Shown in pieces: positions 22,482 to 38,298 of a DNA stretch of 64,000 nucleotides. The translations under genes and the position numbers were made by a program. The DNA is taken from assembly GCA_019155185.1 (NCBI GenBank), contig CM032808.1, forward strand, positions 6,934,716 to 6,998,715. Reading direction: 5' to 3'. Positions within the stretch are counted from its first letter, which is position 1; every line of letters starts with the position of its first letter. Below the pieces are notes generated by a model, which saw only the letters and a list, made by a program, of their open reading frames with translations, ran no database searches and was not told where the DNA came from. This DNA is from Beaufortia kweichowensis. Lineage: Eukaryota; Chordata; Actinopteri; Cypriniformes; Gastromyzontidae.

Positions 22482-22491
22482 CCAAATTAGG
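22482..22491 (+). promoter_or_regulatory. Intron 1 CArG box of acta2
   Basis: CCAAATTAGG is a perfect CArG box inside intron 1, about 680 bases after the inferred start. Mammalian ACTA2 carries a first-intron CArG box needed for smooth-muscle expression in vivo; this is the likely counterpart. Confidence 0.6.
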
Positions 22492-23094
22492 AAGTGTTCC
22501 CATGGTGCAATGTTCACTCGCTGGAGACTGAAGGGTAGTGCAGGGGCAATAGAGGAAGACCTGTAGAAAATGTAGGGATTATTGAAAAAATATATGAATC
22601 ATATGAATATAAAAAAATATGAATCATTTTCTGAATTTGGAGTTTAAATAGTTTTATTGCTATAAAGTGAAGTTTGAAATCCATCTTACGGTAGAAAATG
22701 AACAGGTGGCATTTAATTGTGTTATAAATGGACTTCTTCTGTACTATTCCTATTCATGTTTCCACAGAGTATGGGTAGGGTGTGGTAAATACTTCTTGGT
22801 AAATACTTGTGGTCATTACTTCCTGCACCTTATCACAGCACAACGAATGAAAATCAATATACTTAAATGAAATGAGTACTACTGTATAATGCTAGTTATA
22901 TTACTATTTTTTAAATAAATTAATTGTTTTGTCAGATTTGTATAACGTTTACAAACAAATTACCACACAGAGAATGCTATAAATCTAGACAAACCTGACA
23001 GAAATGTGAAATGTGAAACATTAATAAGTGATTATAATGGCATTTTTGCAGTGATTGTCTCCTGTTGGAGTAAGGAAGGAATCCCGAGCTGAAA

Positions 23095-26796
<3,702 letters not shown>

Positions 26797-27161
26797 ACGG
26801 CCCCTCCACCCCCCTCCTGTCCCATACTTCTGCTATTGCTTTATAGCCTGTAAACTGTGAACCCTTTACTTCCCTCTATTGTCTTTGCACTGCCCACATC
26901 TGTTTGAATGTTTTGATTTAATCATGTCCTGATGATATAGTGTTACTGTAAACGGGTCAAAAAGCTTGATGTGCCGCCAATATGAACAACTTGGGAGATT
27001 CCTTAGGGTTGAAAGAAGGTGTTTTACAGTGGAGCAAACAGAGCTCGTCGACCTGTTGTGTTTAAATGCTATGAAGTAACACGACTGTATGTGTTCTTAC
27101 ACTGCTGTGGGCTTTCAGGCAGTCTGTATGGATGTCATATCATATGATAATGCCATGAAGG

Positions 27162-27167
27162 AATAAA
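27162..27167 (+). terminator. acta2 polyadenylation signal
   Basis: AATAAA 366 bases after the acta2 stop codon, preceded by a non-repetitive 3' untranslated region and followed by a T/G-rich stretch. Confidence 0.75.
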
Positions 27168-27316
27168 GCTCTGCAATAATATACAGCGTTTGAATCTTTT
27201 TGGGGTTTTTTGTAAATATGGCACAATCTGAGCTGGTCACTTTTATTAAATGTGTTGTTCTGTGCTATCAGAAGGCCAATTTGCGATTTATAGTTTAAAA
27301 ACTCTCTCTCTCTCAC

Positions 27317-27485
27317 CAGGTTGTTTTGGGTAAAATATGGACAAATCTAATCATTCTATCCAAAGATAGTTGATTTAATGTTGAATCAATGTTAAATCCA
27401 TGTTAAAGTTATTCTCAACATTGTTTTAACAATAAATCAATTATTTTTGCTATCTGGGATGTGTCCATATTTGACCCAACCACGG
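27317..27485. mobile_element. Short MITE with 'ggttgttttgggtaaaatatgg' type ends
   Basis: The left end ggttgttttgggtaaaatat and the right end (reverse complement ggttgggtcaaatatggaca) are imperfect inverted repeats over about 25 bases. The interior is rich in ttgaatcaatgttaaa palindromes. About 170 bp, just downstream of acta2. Confidence 0.6.
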
Positions 27486-27859
27486 CTTAAAAACAAATTA
27501 GCATTATAATGTGGTTACAACTGATTGTTTTCCAATATAAAATGACTTTTTAAAAAGACATACAAGTAATCGTGATCAACTGGAAATTTACAGGCCAACA
27601 ATTACAGGAATTACAAATAATCACACAATGGAAAACTGTGCAATAATTCAATTAACTATATACACCTTAGACACTGAATATCTAGAAGAACGTGAAACCT
27701 TTGTTTAATCTGGTATGAATCAGCTTTCTTTAAAAACAACTCGTTAAATCATAAGGGATGGTCTGCATACATCAGCTGGGAAAACCCTTCCCAAGTGTTT
27801 CACACTAAATCAAACACAGATAAAAACAATGACAAGGTGTTTCATGGTTTGTTTTTGCT

Positions 27860-28951
27860 TTTATTAACAAACGGTTTGAGATGATGCTTGAACAGACACA
27901 TAAGCCTCCTTGTCGTTTCCGCAGCACAAAGAGCCACAACAGCACTGCACATTTCAGTGAAACCACTGGCACAGCCACAAACTGATGAAAAATCGGATCC
28001 ACATTATACAAGAAACACACGGTTTACTAACACACCCCAAAACTGCACAGGCTCATAGCACTCCACATGTCTCGGTTCATCTTCTGCTGGTGAGAACTTC
28101 AACCTTCTCAAACCAAAATAAAGTAGTGGAAAGTAAAATTCATGTCAGCTTTTTACCATGAGGGAATGTTACCCTGAGATTACTGCGGTCAAGGCCCTGA
28201 TGGCAAAGCTTTCTTTGTGGTTGTGAGAGCTTTGGTTTGGACTGAGACTCTGTTAACACTTTAAGGAAAAATCTGTTTGTATCAGATCCACACTTTACAA
28301 AACAGGCTAAGAAAATCAGCTCAAGAATAACTGAATTTATGTTTGGGAAAACAGAAGTCTTGAGTAAATTGAAAGCCAGAATCTTGCTATATTAAAAACT
28401 ATTAATATCATTAAGCCATTATAGATCTCCTCGTGTATGTAACAACAAGAAAAAATTAAGGCCAAGAATTACTCCTGAACTAGTTCATTATATTCGTTTT
28501 ATAGACAGAACAGACACAACTTAATAAATATGTAAATTTTAAAAAGAGAAAAATAACTTTTAAGTGAATATTTTGTTACAATGATGATATCACTGGACTT
28601 TTTTACTTATAAAAAGTCATATAAGGATTGGCGTTGCAGCAGGCTTGCAGTATACCTTGTTAAATGACGCCACCTTGAGGACAAAGAGCCAAAAAAGCCA
28701 TCAGGTCAAAAAAGACTGTTTCAAAAACACCTGGCCACAAACAAAAAGCATAAAATGATCTAAAAAAACACAAAACAACACTGGAACATCTCAAAAGCTT
28801 CACTATATCTGCTCACAGCAAACTGTGCAGCTGAGTATTTCCATTTCACAGTACCTTCCTGTAAAATAAATAAATACAAAAAAGCCTTCAAGTAAACAGA
28901 TCTAAACAGATCTTCTCAATGGTTTTCCGAAGTACTTCTCCGTCTCTTCTG
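27860..28951 (-). other. stambpl1: Probable stambpl1 3' untranslated region
   Basis: Minus-strand AATAAA (forward tttatt at 27860-27865) lies 1.1 kb beyond the stambpl1 stop codon. The interval is mostly unique sequence without any opposing gene. Other end sites are possible. Confidence 0.4.
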
Positions 28952-31900
28952 TCACCTGAGGTCCAGCACCGTCGTTTTTGAGTCCCTCACCACAATGTGC
29001 TTGCAAATCTGCAAACAGAAACAGCAACTTTTTATTTCTCTAAATGTGTTTCATTTCTGTGATAATGAAACATGGAACAAGAGCCACATATAGCCGCTGA
29101 TTTTCATCTGGGTTCTTACAGTGAATAGAGGCGGGTCTTTAGAATGGGGGTGAAAACCTTTTAGTCTGCAACCTGCTATTTCTCCCATTCCGGCACTGGT
29201 CAGTCTGAACACCCCTGTACTGAAACACCACAACAACACAATTTCAAACATGGTATTGTCGTATTTCACATACTAAGTTGCCCTCTTACATAGAAATTTT
29301 TGTGCACTTTAACTAAAACAAATCCTGCAAAGTATGTTTTCGTCACATCCATAACGCATGTATATTTCCTTTTTTTAAACCATAACTTGTGTATAAACTG
29401 ATATTTTTAATGTCTGGAGGGGGTTTAATAAAACGTAAACAAATGCTTCAATATATTGGTAATAAATACATTCTGTGAGAATCAATTCCAAGTTTTGACT
29501 GAAAATGTCATAATGTCCATAATGCTGGAATTGCCCAGTATCAATTCAGTGCAAAATGTGTTTTTTCACGTAATTGCTCAACCAATTACGTGAGTTTAAA
29601 ACAAATCTGTTATTGTAAATTGTGTTGAATGTGTACATGTTAGTCATTAAAAGTGAGAGAACCTAAATGTTTCACAAAGGTTTAAAAGCATCTATTGTTC
29701 AAACAATAAATTAATCTGCATTAGTGTGCTGTCGAGCTTTAAACAGTGTAGACTGAAAAGCCTTGAGGTTGGATGAGCACAATGGAGGGTGTGGGAGGTT
29801 TGAGAATATCATACTCATTATGTTTAGGTGAGCAAACAATAGCGATGGCCTCCGGTAGCATGAGCTGATAAGAGCTGTGGGTATGAAGATCCACGCTGGA
29901 CAGAAAGGCCGTCTGTGTCGGGTGTGTCTGTGGGGAAACAAACGAATGTTCACAAATCACATCTTTAGCTGCTTACTCCAATGGAGCAAAATTGAGCGAA
30001 ACAGCGGGTGACCTATTGGAGACTGAGAAAAACTGCTCAGTAAATTATTAAGATGAGTTTCCATGGTGATCCTTACATTTGTAGCTCTGAAAGAGATGTG
30101 TCATAATTGTGGTTTCAAACCCATATTGACTTTTCTATCTCTGGAGCACAAAATGGTAAATTCTAACATAAAAGTATTACAAAAGTGGCCCATATTTCAT
30201 ATACTAAATTCAAAATATTTTAAAGTTATAAACAGATTTGTGTGAGAAATAATTCGGAATTAAAGTTGTTAAGGACCACGTTTGTATTTTACAGTCCTTT
30301 TTTGTCATTCATTGATCTAATATTAATTATAATCACATAGAAAATAGTAATATTACTAATAATAATAGTATTTTTTTTCTTCTCAAAGGATAAGAGAGTC
30401 AGTCACAAGGTGTTTTTCGTAAGGGTGAGCAAATCATGACAAAATTTTCATTTATGGGTGGAACTATCCTTTAAATATTTCAATTTGCAAATAACAGATA
30501 AATATTAGAATTGAACCAGTTCAGAACTGGTTTTAAAGCACATGGTCTGCCACACCTTTAAGGGATAGTTCACCTAACAATATGAACATTTTGCATTATT
30601 TTGTCATTCCAAATCTGTTATCTGACTTATTTCTTCTGTGGAACAAAAAAAAGTGTTATTGGTTTTATGTCCATACAATGAAAGTCAATGGGAACTAATG
30701 TTCTTTGGTTACCAATATTTTTCAGAATATCTTCTTTTGTGAAAAAAAAAGATTTGGAATGACATAAAATAATAGAAGAATTTACATTTTTGGGTGAACT
30801 ATCCCTTTAATTTATTTTTTATTTTTTTAATTTCATTCAAAATGACTCATGGTAATTTTTTTAGGTGTGAGTACATAAAAGTAATTATTTTAATAATAGG
30901 ACATTAGGAGAGAGACAGAGAGACACCCACATGGATCCATCCCAGGGTCAGGAGGTTATGATGGTCCTGGTAACTGAACAGCTCTTCCACATTCTCCATG
31001 TCACAGTAGTCTGGGCCAGCGGACTGCTTGGGCACAATCACATGAGTGAGCACGAACTCGTTGTGAGTCTGTGGAAAGAAAAACAATCATTTCAGTTCAT
31101 TTCTGGTGGAGATTTAAGGTGATGCTATGACACCCGTTTAATTCTTAAATTGCAATGTTAAACTTTGCCATATTGAATTCAGACTAAATGCAATATCACT
31201 GGCAGGGCAATGGCTGGGTTAAAGGGATAGCTCGGCCATGCATTTTAATCTGGTCATGATTTACTTACTCTCGAGTTGTTTTAAACCTGTGTGACTTTCT
31301 TCCGTGGAAAACGGAACGACAAAAAAAGCAACTCGAGTTCCATGAAAGAAAGTGGGCGAGTGACAAATGAATAAACTTTCACTTCTGGGTTAACTAACCC
31401 TTTACCAAAAGTGTAATGAACTGACACTGCATGTATACTTTGGAAAGTTTGTATTTGTACTTTATATGCCACTTTTATTCATACTATAACATACTATTAT
31501 TCATAACATTTAAACACAAAACCATGACAAATGAACAAAGATATTGTATGTAAATACTGAATAGTTTCACTATTTCACATGTGGTCAAAGTATGAGGAAG
31601 TCCTCTTTATAGTTTACATCCACACCTATTCACACCGATTGTGCAACACCTGCATTCTTTAACAATGAGGTTGTGCAAAGCTTATTATGCATATGAATAC
31701 AAATGATTTTTAAATCCATATTCACACTCACTCCCACAAAAAGATAAGAAAAGCAGGAACTTCAGCTTAGTCACCGCCGGACAAAAGGGCTCGTCTACGT
31801 CACACTTACAGAGAGGTTGGTTTAAGATCTTACCAGCTTTCCACAGAGAACTCCACACGTCTCAACGCCTCTGGCTGTATTACTCTCGGCCAGAAGAAGA

Positions 31901-34900
31901 AACCTGTATGTCAGGTCTCGAGGAATTAAAACCCGCCTCAGGCCTTCCACACGCTGATCTAGAACCACACAGGAATATATATTAAGTCCGGTAATTATAC
32001 AAATGAGACCTTGCTAGAAAAATAAATGCATGTGTGATAAGAACCCCTGTGAAGCCAACGACATTTGTCACCCTGAATGGGTTTAATCTTGAATAATGAT
32101 TGGTTGAGTGTAAACGTTCAGCTTAAAGATATGGGCATTAAATATTGATTTGAGTTACAAAAAATTTTTTGTAACGCAAGAAAAATAATGAGGAGTGATA
32201 CACGGTCATTTGACCAATAAGAAACATATGACAGTATTTCAGGGAGCTCCATAATAAACAAACAAAAAAAAAAAACAGTGAAGATGCTCACTTTGTACAG
32301 CAGCTAAAGTGGCTGCCGGTTTAGGGACAGGGACCGCTGGTTTATTACGATTTGGGTCAAGGCGCACATGGTTTTTCGGGGTCTGGGATAAGCAGGACCC
32401 GTCGGTTTGTTCAGGCACTTTGGGGACAGGCTCTTCCCTGCGACTGGCCAGCTCTTGTCTACGCAACTGGTCCTCGAAATAGCGGAACTGCTCGGACTCG
32501 ATTTGCATCTTCCTGAGATGAGCCACACGCTGCCTCTCCTCCTCCAACAGGGACATCTTCTGCAGTCCATCTCCACACATCTCAACTGCAGTGGCTTGGC
32601 TCTGTCCACATAAACGCACAAAGATGATGACACCAAACGTAATGAGGTGTCCAGAACCAGACAAAGTTAATACAGTGATACAGGCGTTTGATATGATTGA
32701 GTGATTGTACTGCTGTTGGATATGATACCTGACTGTTCAGATACTCGCTGTGTTCTTTGTTGTATTTCTCATGGAGAAGTCTCTTCAACTGATCCTTGCG
32801 TGGAAAAGCCACTTCCTGTAATTTCTGGACATGATGAAGGGATAATGGGAAAAACATTAGGGGTTGTGTTACAGTGAGTGCCAGATCAATACAAGCTAGG
32901 TAATGCTCTCGGGGGAAATGTATTGATTTCTGAAAGCTACTGGGACAAAAGACACTTAAGCCAATTACTCATATTTTGCATTCAGGGTCATTCTGCACAT
33001 TCCACAAACATTAAAGTCATCTTAATGTGCTATTGAGATTTTCAAATGACCGTCATGGCACAAAATCAAAGAGAAACTCATTTTTAAGAGAATAATTTTA
33101 AAAGTTTAAAAATGAAAAGTAACATTCTTCATGTTTTAAAATTTCTGTTAAGATGCTTTGTATCAGTGCACATAAAAAACAAAGCGCTATACAAATAGAA
33201 ATTGAATAGACCTGAACTGGAAAAAAACCCCTCAGACAAACCCTTTTAACTTGAAACCTGATGCTGGTTTAATTTCACTCTGCTAAAATAAAAGCAGAAC
33301 AAGGCAAACCCACCGCATGAGCAGCTGGGAGCCTGACATGTCCTCTAGTCAAGTCATTGAGCATGATGTTCAGATTTACAGTACAGTGAGCTGAACGCCA
33401 CAGGGATCCATCAGTTCCAGTAATGCAACATGCCAGGGGTCTTACCTTCATTATCACTTGCTTTTCAGGTACATTGCACTGTTGATAGTCCCTGTGACTG
33501 GGGAGCTTCTCAACAAATAAACTAGAAAGATGTGAAATAAGAACAAGATTATTAATGGCATGTAAATATACAATGGATATTATGACAGATGAGGATTAAA
33601 TTATTCAAGAAAAATTACTGTACATAAGAATATATTTTTTATAATGCATCTTACGATACATTTACTCTTTATTAGACTGTAGGACTGAAATATTACAACT
33701 TTAAAGACAGTAAATGTACACTACCAGTGAAAGGTTTGAGTCCAACACCGTACTTTATATATTCAATAATAGAAAAGTCAGAAACTATGAATTAATACAA
33801 AAGTACAGGTATTATGTAGGAATAATAATAGTAAAGAAATGCTAGAAAAATCTTCACACTGGAAAAAGTGAATTTCCTAATTATTATTATTATTATTTTT
33901 AATTATTCTGAATTTCTTACTTGCATATTTTTGTCTTGTTTGCGGTACAAATACCTAAAAAAAACTTAAATCAGGATACATTTTCTCGATAAGATATATA
34001 TAAATTTAACATAGTTTATTCGTAAGCACTTGCGTTTACGTTTACATTTATTAATTTAGCAGATGCTTTCATCCAAAGCGACTTACAAATACAAGTGTAA
34101 GTTAAATCATAAGGTCTTTAAGATCACGAAAAATTTATTTTAATCAAGTGTGTCCAAACACTTCACTCGTAGTGTGCATAATACCGAATAATGTAATACT
34201 GTACTAAAAGACGGTACGTGATGAACTTGTTGTAGAGGACAAACGCGTTCTCCAGACTGCCCTCCTCCAGATAAACAGCTGCCATACGCTCCATCTCCAC
34301 ACCAGAGCGAAAGTAGCGTCTTGGCGTGATGTCTTCATTAATCTCAATGTTAAAGCCCATTTTGCTCAGGGCCCGAACGCGCTCGACCGCCGGCAGGCTG
34401 ATGTCGGTGTGGTCCGGCTCGGCCGCTAGCTTCTTCTGCAAAGCATTAGAGCGCAGATTGTTTGGTCCCAGTATCGCAGGCCTCAGATACACACAACATA
34501 AGCTCTGTTCATCACCCAGCTTGAGCAAACCGGAACACCCGGCAGCACCCACGCTGCGTTTGCTTCCAGCACTCGTACTAATGGCTACACAGGGCCTCTG
34601 TTTTTTTAGGGTCACCGAAAAGAGTGGGCGACTTATCAACATGCAGCAGGACCGATGGACTTCAATAAGGGCCGGCGGAGCTGTTACACTTGGTGACACG
34701 ACAGTTTGCTTGACTTTCGAACAGTACGCACGCAAAATCTGCGTCTACTGGTGGAGAGCCAAGCTAGAAGTTGGCCTTCTGGGTGGCCGGAATAAAAAGA
34801 CTGTGTTTGATCATGCAATTATAAAGAGGGGACGTGTAGTGTGTGTGTGTGTGTGTGTGTATCCGTTGCCTCCCTCACTCCAGGATCTGAATGACGGAGC

Positions 34901-35049
34901 AGCTGCAGTGGGAATGCTAATGGAAATGAGTCAGAGGAGCCATTCCATCCCTACAAGCCCTTCAGAGTAAGATCAGCTGTCCCCCGTACCACCCCCCTTC
35001 CTCCCGCAATGTCACTCACCAGCGTGCTGAAACTGAAGCCCTGGTCCAT
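28952..35049 (-). CDS. stambpl1: STAM-binding protein-like 1 (AMSH-LP), K63-specific deubiquitinase
   Basis: Ten coding exons in transcript order: 35049-35020, 34435-34218, 33521-33446, 32824-32729, 32601-32292, 31958-31834, 31068-30931, 29927-29815, 29219-29120, 29008-28952; 1263 bases, 420 residues (human 436). It starts MDQGFSFSTL, then has an AMSH N-terminal MIT-like helical domain (about 11-140, PRRYFRSGVEMERMAAVYLE), a glutamate/arginine-rich coiled coil (about 145-190), a proline-rich linker, and a C-terminal MPN+/JAMM domain. JAMM zinc and catalytic residues are present: E276 (GVETCGVLCGKL), H331 and H333 (WIHTHPTQTAF), D344. The family cleaves Lys63-linked ubiquitin chains on endosomal cargo. 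The linker is shorter than in human, which accounts for the 16-residue difference. Every exon join preserves frame. Introns carry several Angel-type MITEs. Confidence 0.96.
29566..29593. repeat. Short perfect inverted repeat in stambpl1 intron
   Basis: tcacgtaattg, six-base spacer ctcaac, then caattacgtga. An 11-base perfect hairpin. No assigned function. Confidence 0.6.
30375..30476. mobile_element. Angel-type MITE, half copy
   Basis: gggtgagcaaatcatgacaa followed by ttttcatttatgggtggaactatcctttaa. This is one arm of the Angel-type palindrome; the partner arm is absent or decayed. Confidence 0.6.
30557..30810. mobile_element. Angel-type palindromic MITE, well preserved
   Basis: tttaagggatagttcacc at the left and gggtgaactatccctttaa at the right are near-perfect inverted ends that include TTAA. 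Internal arms are also mirror images, around a central catacaatgaaagtcaatgg. It lies in the stambpl1 intron between the MPN-domain exons. Confidence 0.85.
31219..31404. mobile_element. Angel-type MITE, short copy
   Basis: ttaaagggatagctcggcca at the left and gggttaactaaccctttacc at the right, with internal inverted blocks (actcgagttg against caactcgagt). Third copy within 1 kb. Confidence 0.7.
33160..33212. repeat. Retroposon 3' tail fragment
   Basis: tgctttgtatcagtgcacataaa, then caaagcgctatacaaatag. This tail type is shared by many fish LINE/SINE insertions. It is a very short remnant. Confidence 0.4.
34037..34103 (-). repeat. SINE 3' tail fragment, antisense
   Basis: tttacatttattaatttagc, then agatgctttcatccaaagcgacttacaa. 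This is the reverse complement of the tail type at 6838-6890. It lies between stambpl1 coding exons 2 and 3. Confidence 0.65.
34839..34860. repeat. (GT)n microsatellite
   Basis: Eleven GT units inside the first coding intron of stambpl1. Confidence 0.9.
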
Positions 35050-38000
35050 GGTGAGTTTATGATGTTAGCTGGCAGGCTCCGATCCTCCCTGAGCATCCGT
35101 CTGTCATCTCCCAAGATGATTGCAAGCTGAGGAGCAAGAAACATTTTATCTGGCATCAGGAGGCCACTGGGTCGATGCAGCCTTTCCATTTAGGCACAGA
35201 CAAGACATGATGTTTTCAGCACACTCAACACTGGCTTTGGCTTTTCCGAGCGTATTCTTCATAGTATATTTACACGGTTACTGTGCCTAGTGCATTTCCA
35301 CAGGGATTATGAAATTAAATTTCAATATCTCCTTCCAAATAACCAGGTTATTCGTTCCAGAATCTGTGCTACAGTTGCTATGACAGCTTGTTACCATGCA
35401 GCAAAATATGGTGACTCATGGATATCTTCAGCTGTGAAAAAAAATCCTTGGTGAGCTTTTTCACTTAGCACAATGCTGGGTACACTAGACAGTTTCTCTC
35501 TCTGGGGTCGTTTACTGTTGAAAGCTGAGAGCCGTGGCACACTTTTGCAAATGAACAGAATCAACCATCACTGCCATAGAACTCAATTCACAGATTAATG
35601 CTGCCATGGCAACTTAAAGTAAATGCACTGGTACAATAAAAGCACAGCATGATCAATTGGTGAGATTTAACAGTGAGCAAGCTTTGATAATGAGGGCCTT
35701 GCATTATGTAAAGTTATTAAAAAATTGAATGCAATTGCGTCAAGTGTATTATAAAGTCTTCATATTAGCATACCAGACATTTCATGTTTACTCATCAGTA
35801 ACCTACTACTTCTTAAGAAAGCAAGCAGATCGGTTCAAAGACATTATGAATCAGTGACCGTCTAGATGCCCACATCAATTCTAGCAAAGGGATTTTAGGC
35901 GTCATATGTGCTTTAAAGAAGATTATACCTAAATATGTGTGCAGAAAAGATAATGCTACAGTATTAGTAGATTATTATAAATGTGTTTTGTACAGTAAAA
36001 TCACAAGCATTTAAAGGGAGGGATGAGCGGTTCTTCAACATACCTAACCCACAGGTTACATCTGCAAAAGTCAAACTATAAACCCATCTTAACACACCTT
36101 AACACAAAATATGACTGTTAGATTATTATATATGAAATAAAATATATACAGCTATTTATTTATCTAGGCGTATATGGTCAAAAATCATTAATAAATCTTA
36201 ACTAGATTACCACAAAAATGTCAGGATGTAATGTAACACATTTTTATATTAAATACTATTAGATACAATTTAAATACAAATTTTAAATTTAAATACAATT
36301 TAAACTTTTAAAAGTAGAGAAAAGTATTTTTTCCCTATACCGTACTTTTCAATCTGGATAAAAAAGTAAACAAAAACTCGTTTCGATGATCAGTAACTTC
36401 GTATCACAAACTTTAAACTGACAAATCTTTAATATACGACAACAGTGTGATTTTTTTATTATCATTATGATCTACTGTACTGGAATATACTGGTGCACAG
36501 ATGAAAGACAATCATTGCTTGTAACTAAGATGTCAAAGCAAAATTACGGTCCGATATTTAAAACAGTACCAAAAAATACAACTAGCGAAGCGATCGTTTA
36601 ATAACACGTACTGATGTAAAAAAAATACAGATAAAGATTTCCCAGCTGTGGCTTCTGACAAGATAACTACAATATTAAAAGAAAAAATCATAGGCCTTAT
36701 CCAAGAGTAGAATAATGTCATTTAGAAACCACACTTACCTGTAGGTGATGGGCTGTTGTGATCCCATGCTCCACATTCCTACAAGCGTCACATGTGGCAC
36801 ATGCTAGAATTCAGCGCGAAAACAGGCAACTCGCGGAAATAAAAGAGCAGGTTTTTATTATTGTCTAAAACTATCGGCCTTTTGCCTTTGTTCTTCATGG
36901 AAGCTTTGTTCTTTTTCCATGGATACACGCACAGGGCTAAAATGGCTGATTTGTTGTTTTTCAGAGCGATGCGAATAACCTGCAATGTCAACGGCTAACC
37001 AGATCAGATGAATGCTGCTGTAAGCGGCCGCGGATGTAGCGCTGGTTTCAGGGGATGTGTTTTAAATGCTCGTGAGCAGACTATCTAGAGAGCATCTCTT
37101 AAGCCTTCCGAGTCAGCTCAGATAAGCAATCGTATCCATAAACGCTGTCTAGCTTACTAGGTTTTAAGGCACAATCAGTGTGACAGCTCGCGGAGGTGGA
37201 ATAACAAGTCAAGTGACCACCCAGCTAAAATCAAGTAAAAATCACTACATAGTTAGCAAGACTGTTTGACACACGGACAGATTTATTCTGATGTTTGAAG
37301 ATACCACTAGAGATTAGATTTTATTTTAAACATTGACAGTTATACAGTTCATGATATAAGTAATTCAAAATGTAAACATAGAATATAGTAATATAGATAT
37401 TAATGTCCAATAGTTTTATTTTGCAAAAATAAAAAAATTATGTTGTCCACATAAAATAAGATACGATTATAAATTTGTCCACTAGATGGCGCAGAACACC
37501 TTTAAATCGAACCGCGTCAAGGCATTGAATCAACATCAGTCAGGATTTCAGAAACAGAAATTATTTATTTGATCTATTTTAAGTCTATTTTAATACGTAC
37601 TATGTACGTATTTAATATGTACTTTACAATGCAAATGTTAGTAAATACAAGTTTTAGTGTTAATTGTTTTTCAGTTAACATCAGACAGCTTGCCAAAAGC
37701 TTTTCTAAAATTAAATTAATCAAATTAATAAATTATTTTTTTAATTAATCAAATTAGTTCACACTAGATGTATTTATCATAATTTGTCATTTTTATTGCA
37801 AAGTATTGTAACAATTACAAAAATGATCTTATAATTATGTTATATATGTCTTTATACAAGTTGTCACATTTCATAAATAAAATAATTAATAATGTCTGTG
37901 AATGTCAATTAAAAGTCACATCAAAGGTTTACGTCAATGATGGATCTGTACTTAACAATGCTTCCCCATATTTTATCTATCTCTTAAGGAAATGTTTTTT

Positions 38001-38298
38001 ATTTTATTTTATTTTAATGACACTTGTTTAAACTGGCCTCGGGTCAGTCTATACATGTTTATAATGAGTGGAAATAAATGTAGCGTAAGCGGTGACGAAT
38101 CCACCGCAACACCTGAACCGGTGTGATGACGTCATTCCGTTTGCGTTATCGTGAAATGGCCACACCCTTATCTAAAACATTAATCCCCATGCTAGCATCA
38201 AGGAATCGGGTCACAGGAGGCTGTTAGTTTTATATTCATAACTCGGATTGAAGATTTTGAGTTTCATTTCGTGACACTTCAAGGAACGAGGAAGCTAA
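35050..38298. other. stambpl1 5' region and ankrd22 upstream region
   Basis: No coding sequence seen. A minus-strand donor (CTACAG, then GTAAGT; exon end at 36739) marks a likely untranslated stambpl1 exon. Its start may lie in the GC-richer stretch near 36960-37050 (gcggccgcggatgtagcgct). The two genes are divergently transcribed, about 1.2 kb apart at their presumed starts. 35050-36700 looks like intron. Confidence 0.4.
38127..38134. promoter_or_regulatory. CRE (TGACGTCA) in the ankrd22 promoter region
   Basis: A perfect CREB/ATF palindrome 165 bases upstream of the ankrd22 ATG, in a GC-richer stretch with cgcaacacctgaaccggtgtg just before it. Likely near the transcription start. Confidence 0.5.

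Noticed and set aside
32304..32636. Second minus-strand frame over the stambpl1 coiled-coil exon
   Set aside because: Overlaps the real exon in another frame; the true frame joins neighbouring exons and carries the family sequence.
34201..34217. Extension of the stambpl1 frame past exon 34218-34435
   Set aside because: The continuing frame (YRLLVQYY) is intron; the family sequence resumes with LFVEKLP at 33521 and the phase fits.
34326..34970. Plus-strand frame of 214 codons
   Set aside because: Antisense to stambpl1 coding exon 2 and its flanking intron, ending in a GT microsatellite.
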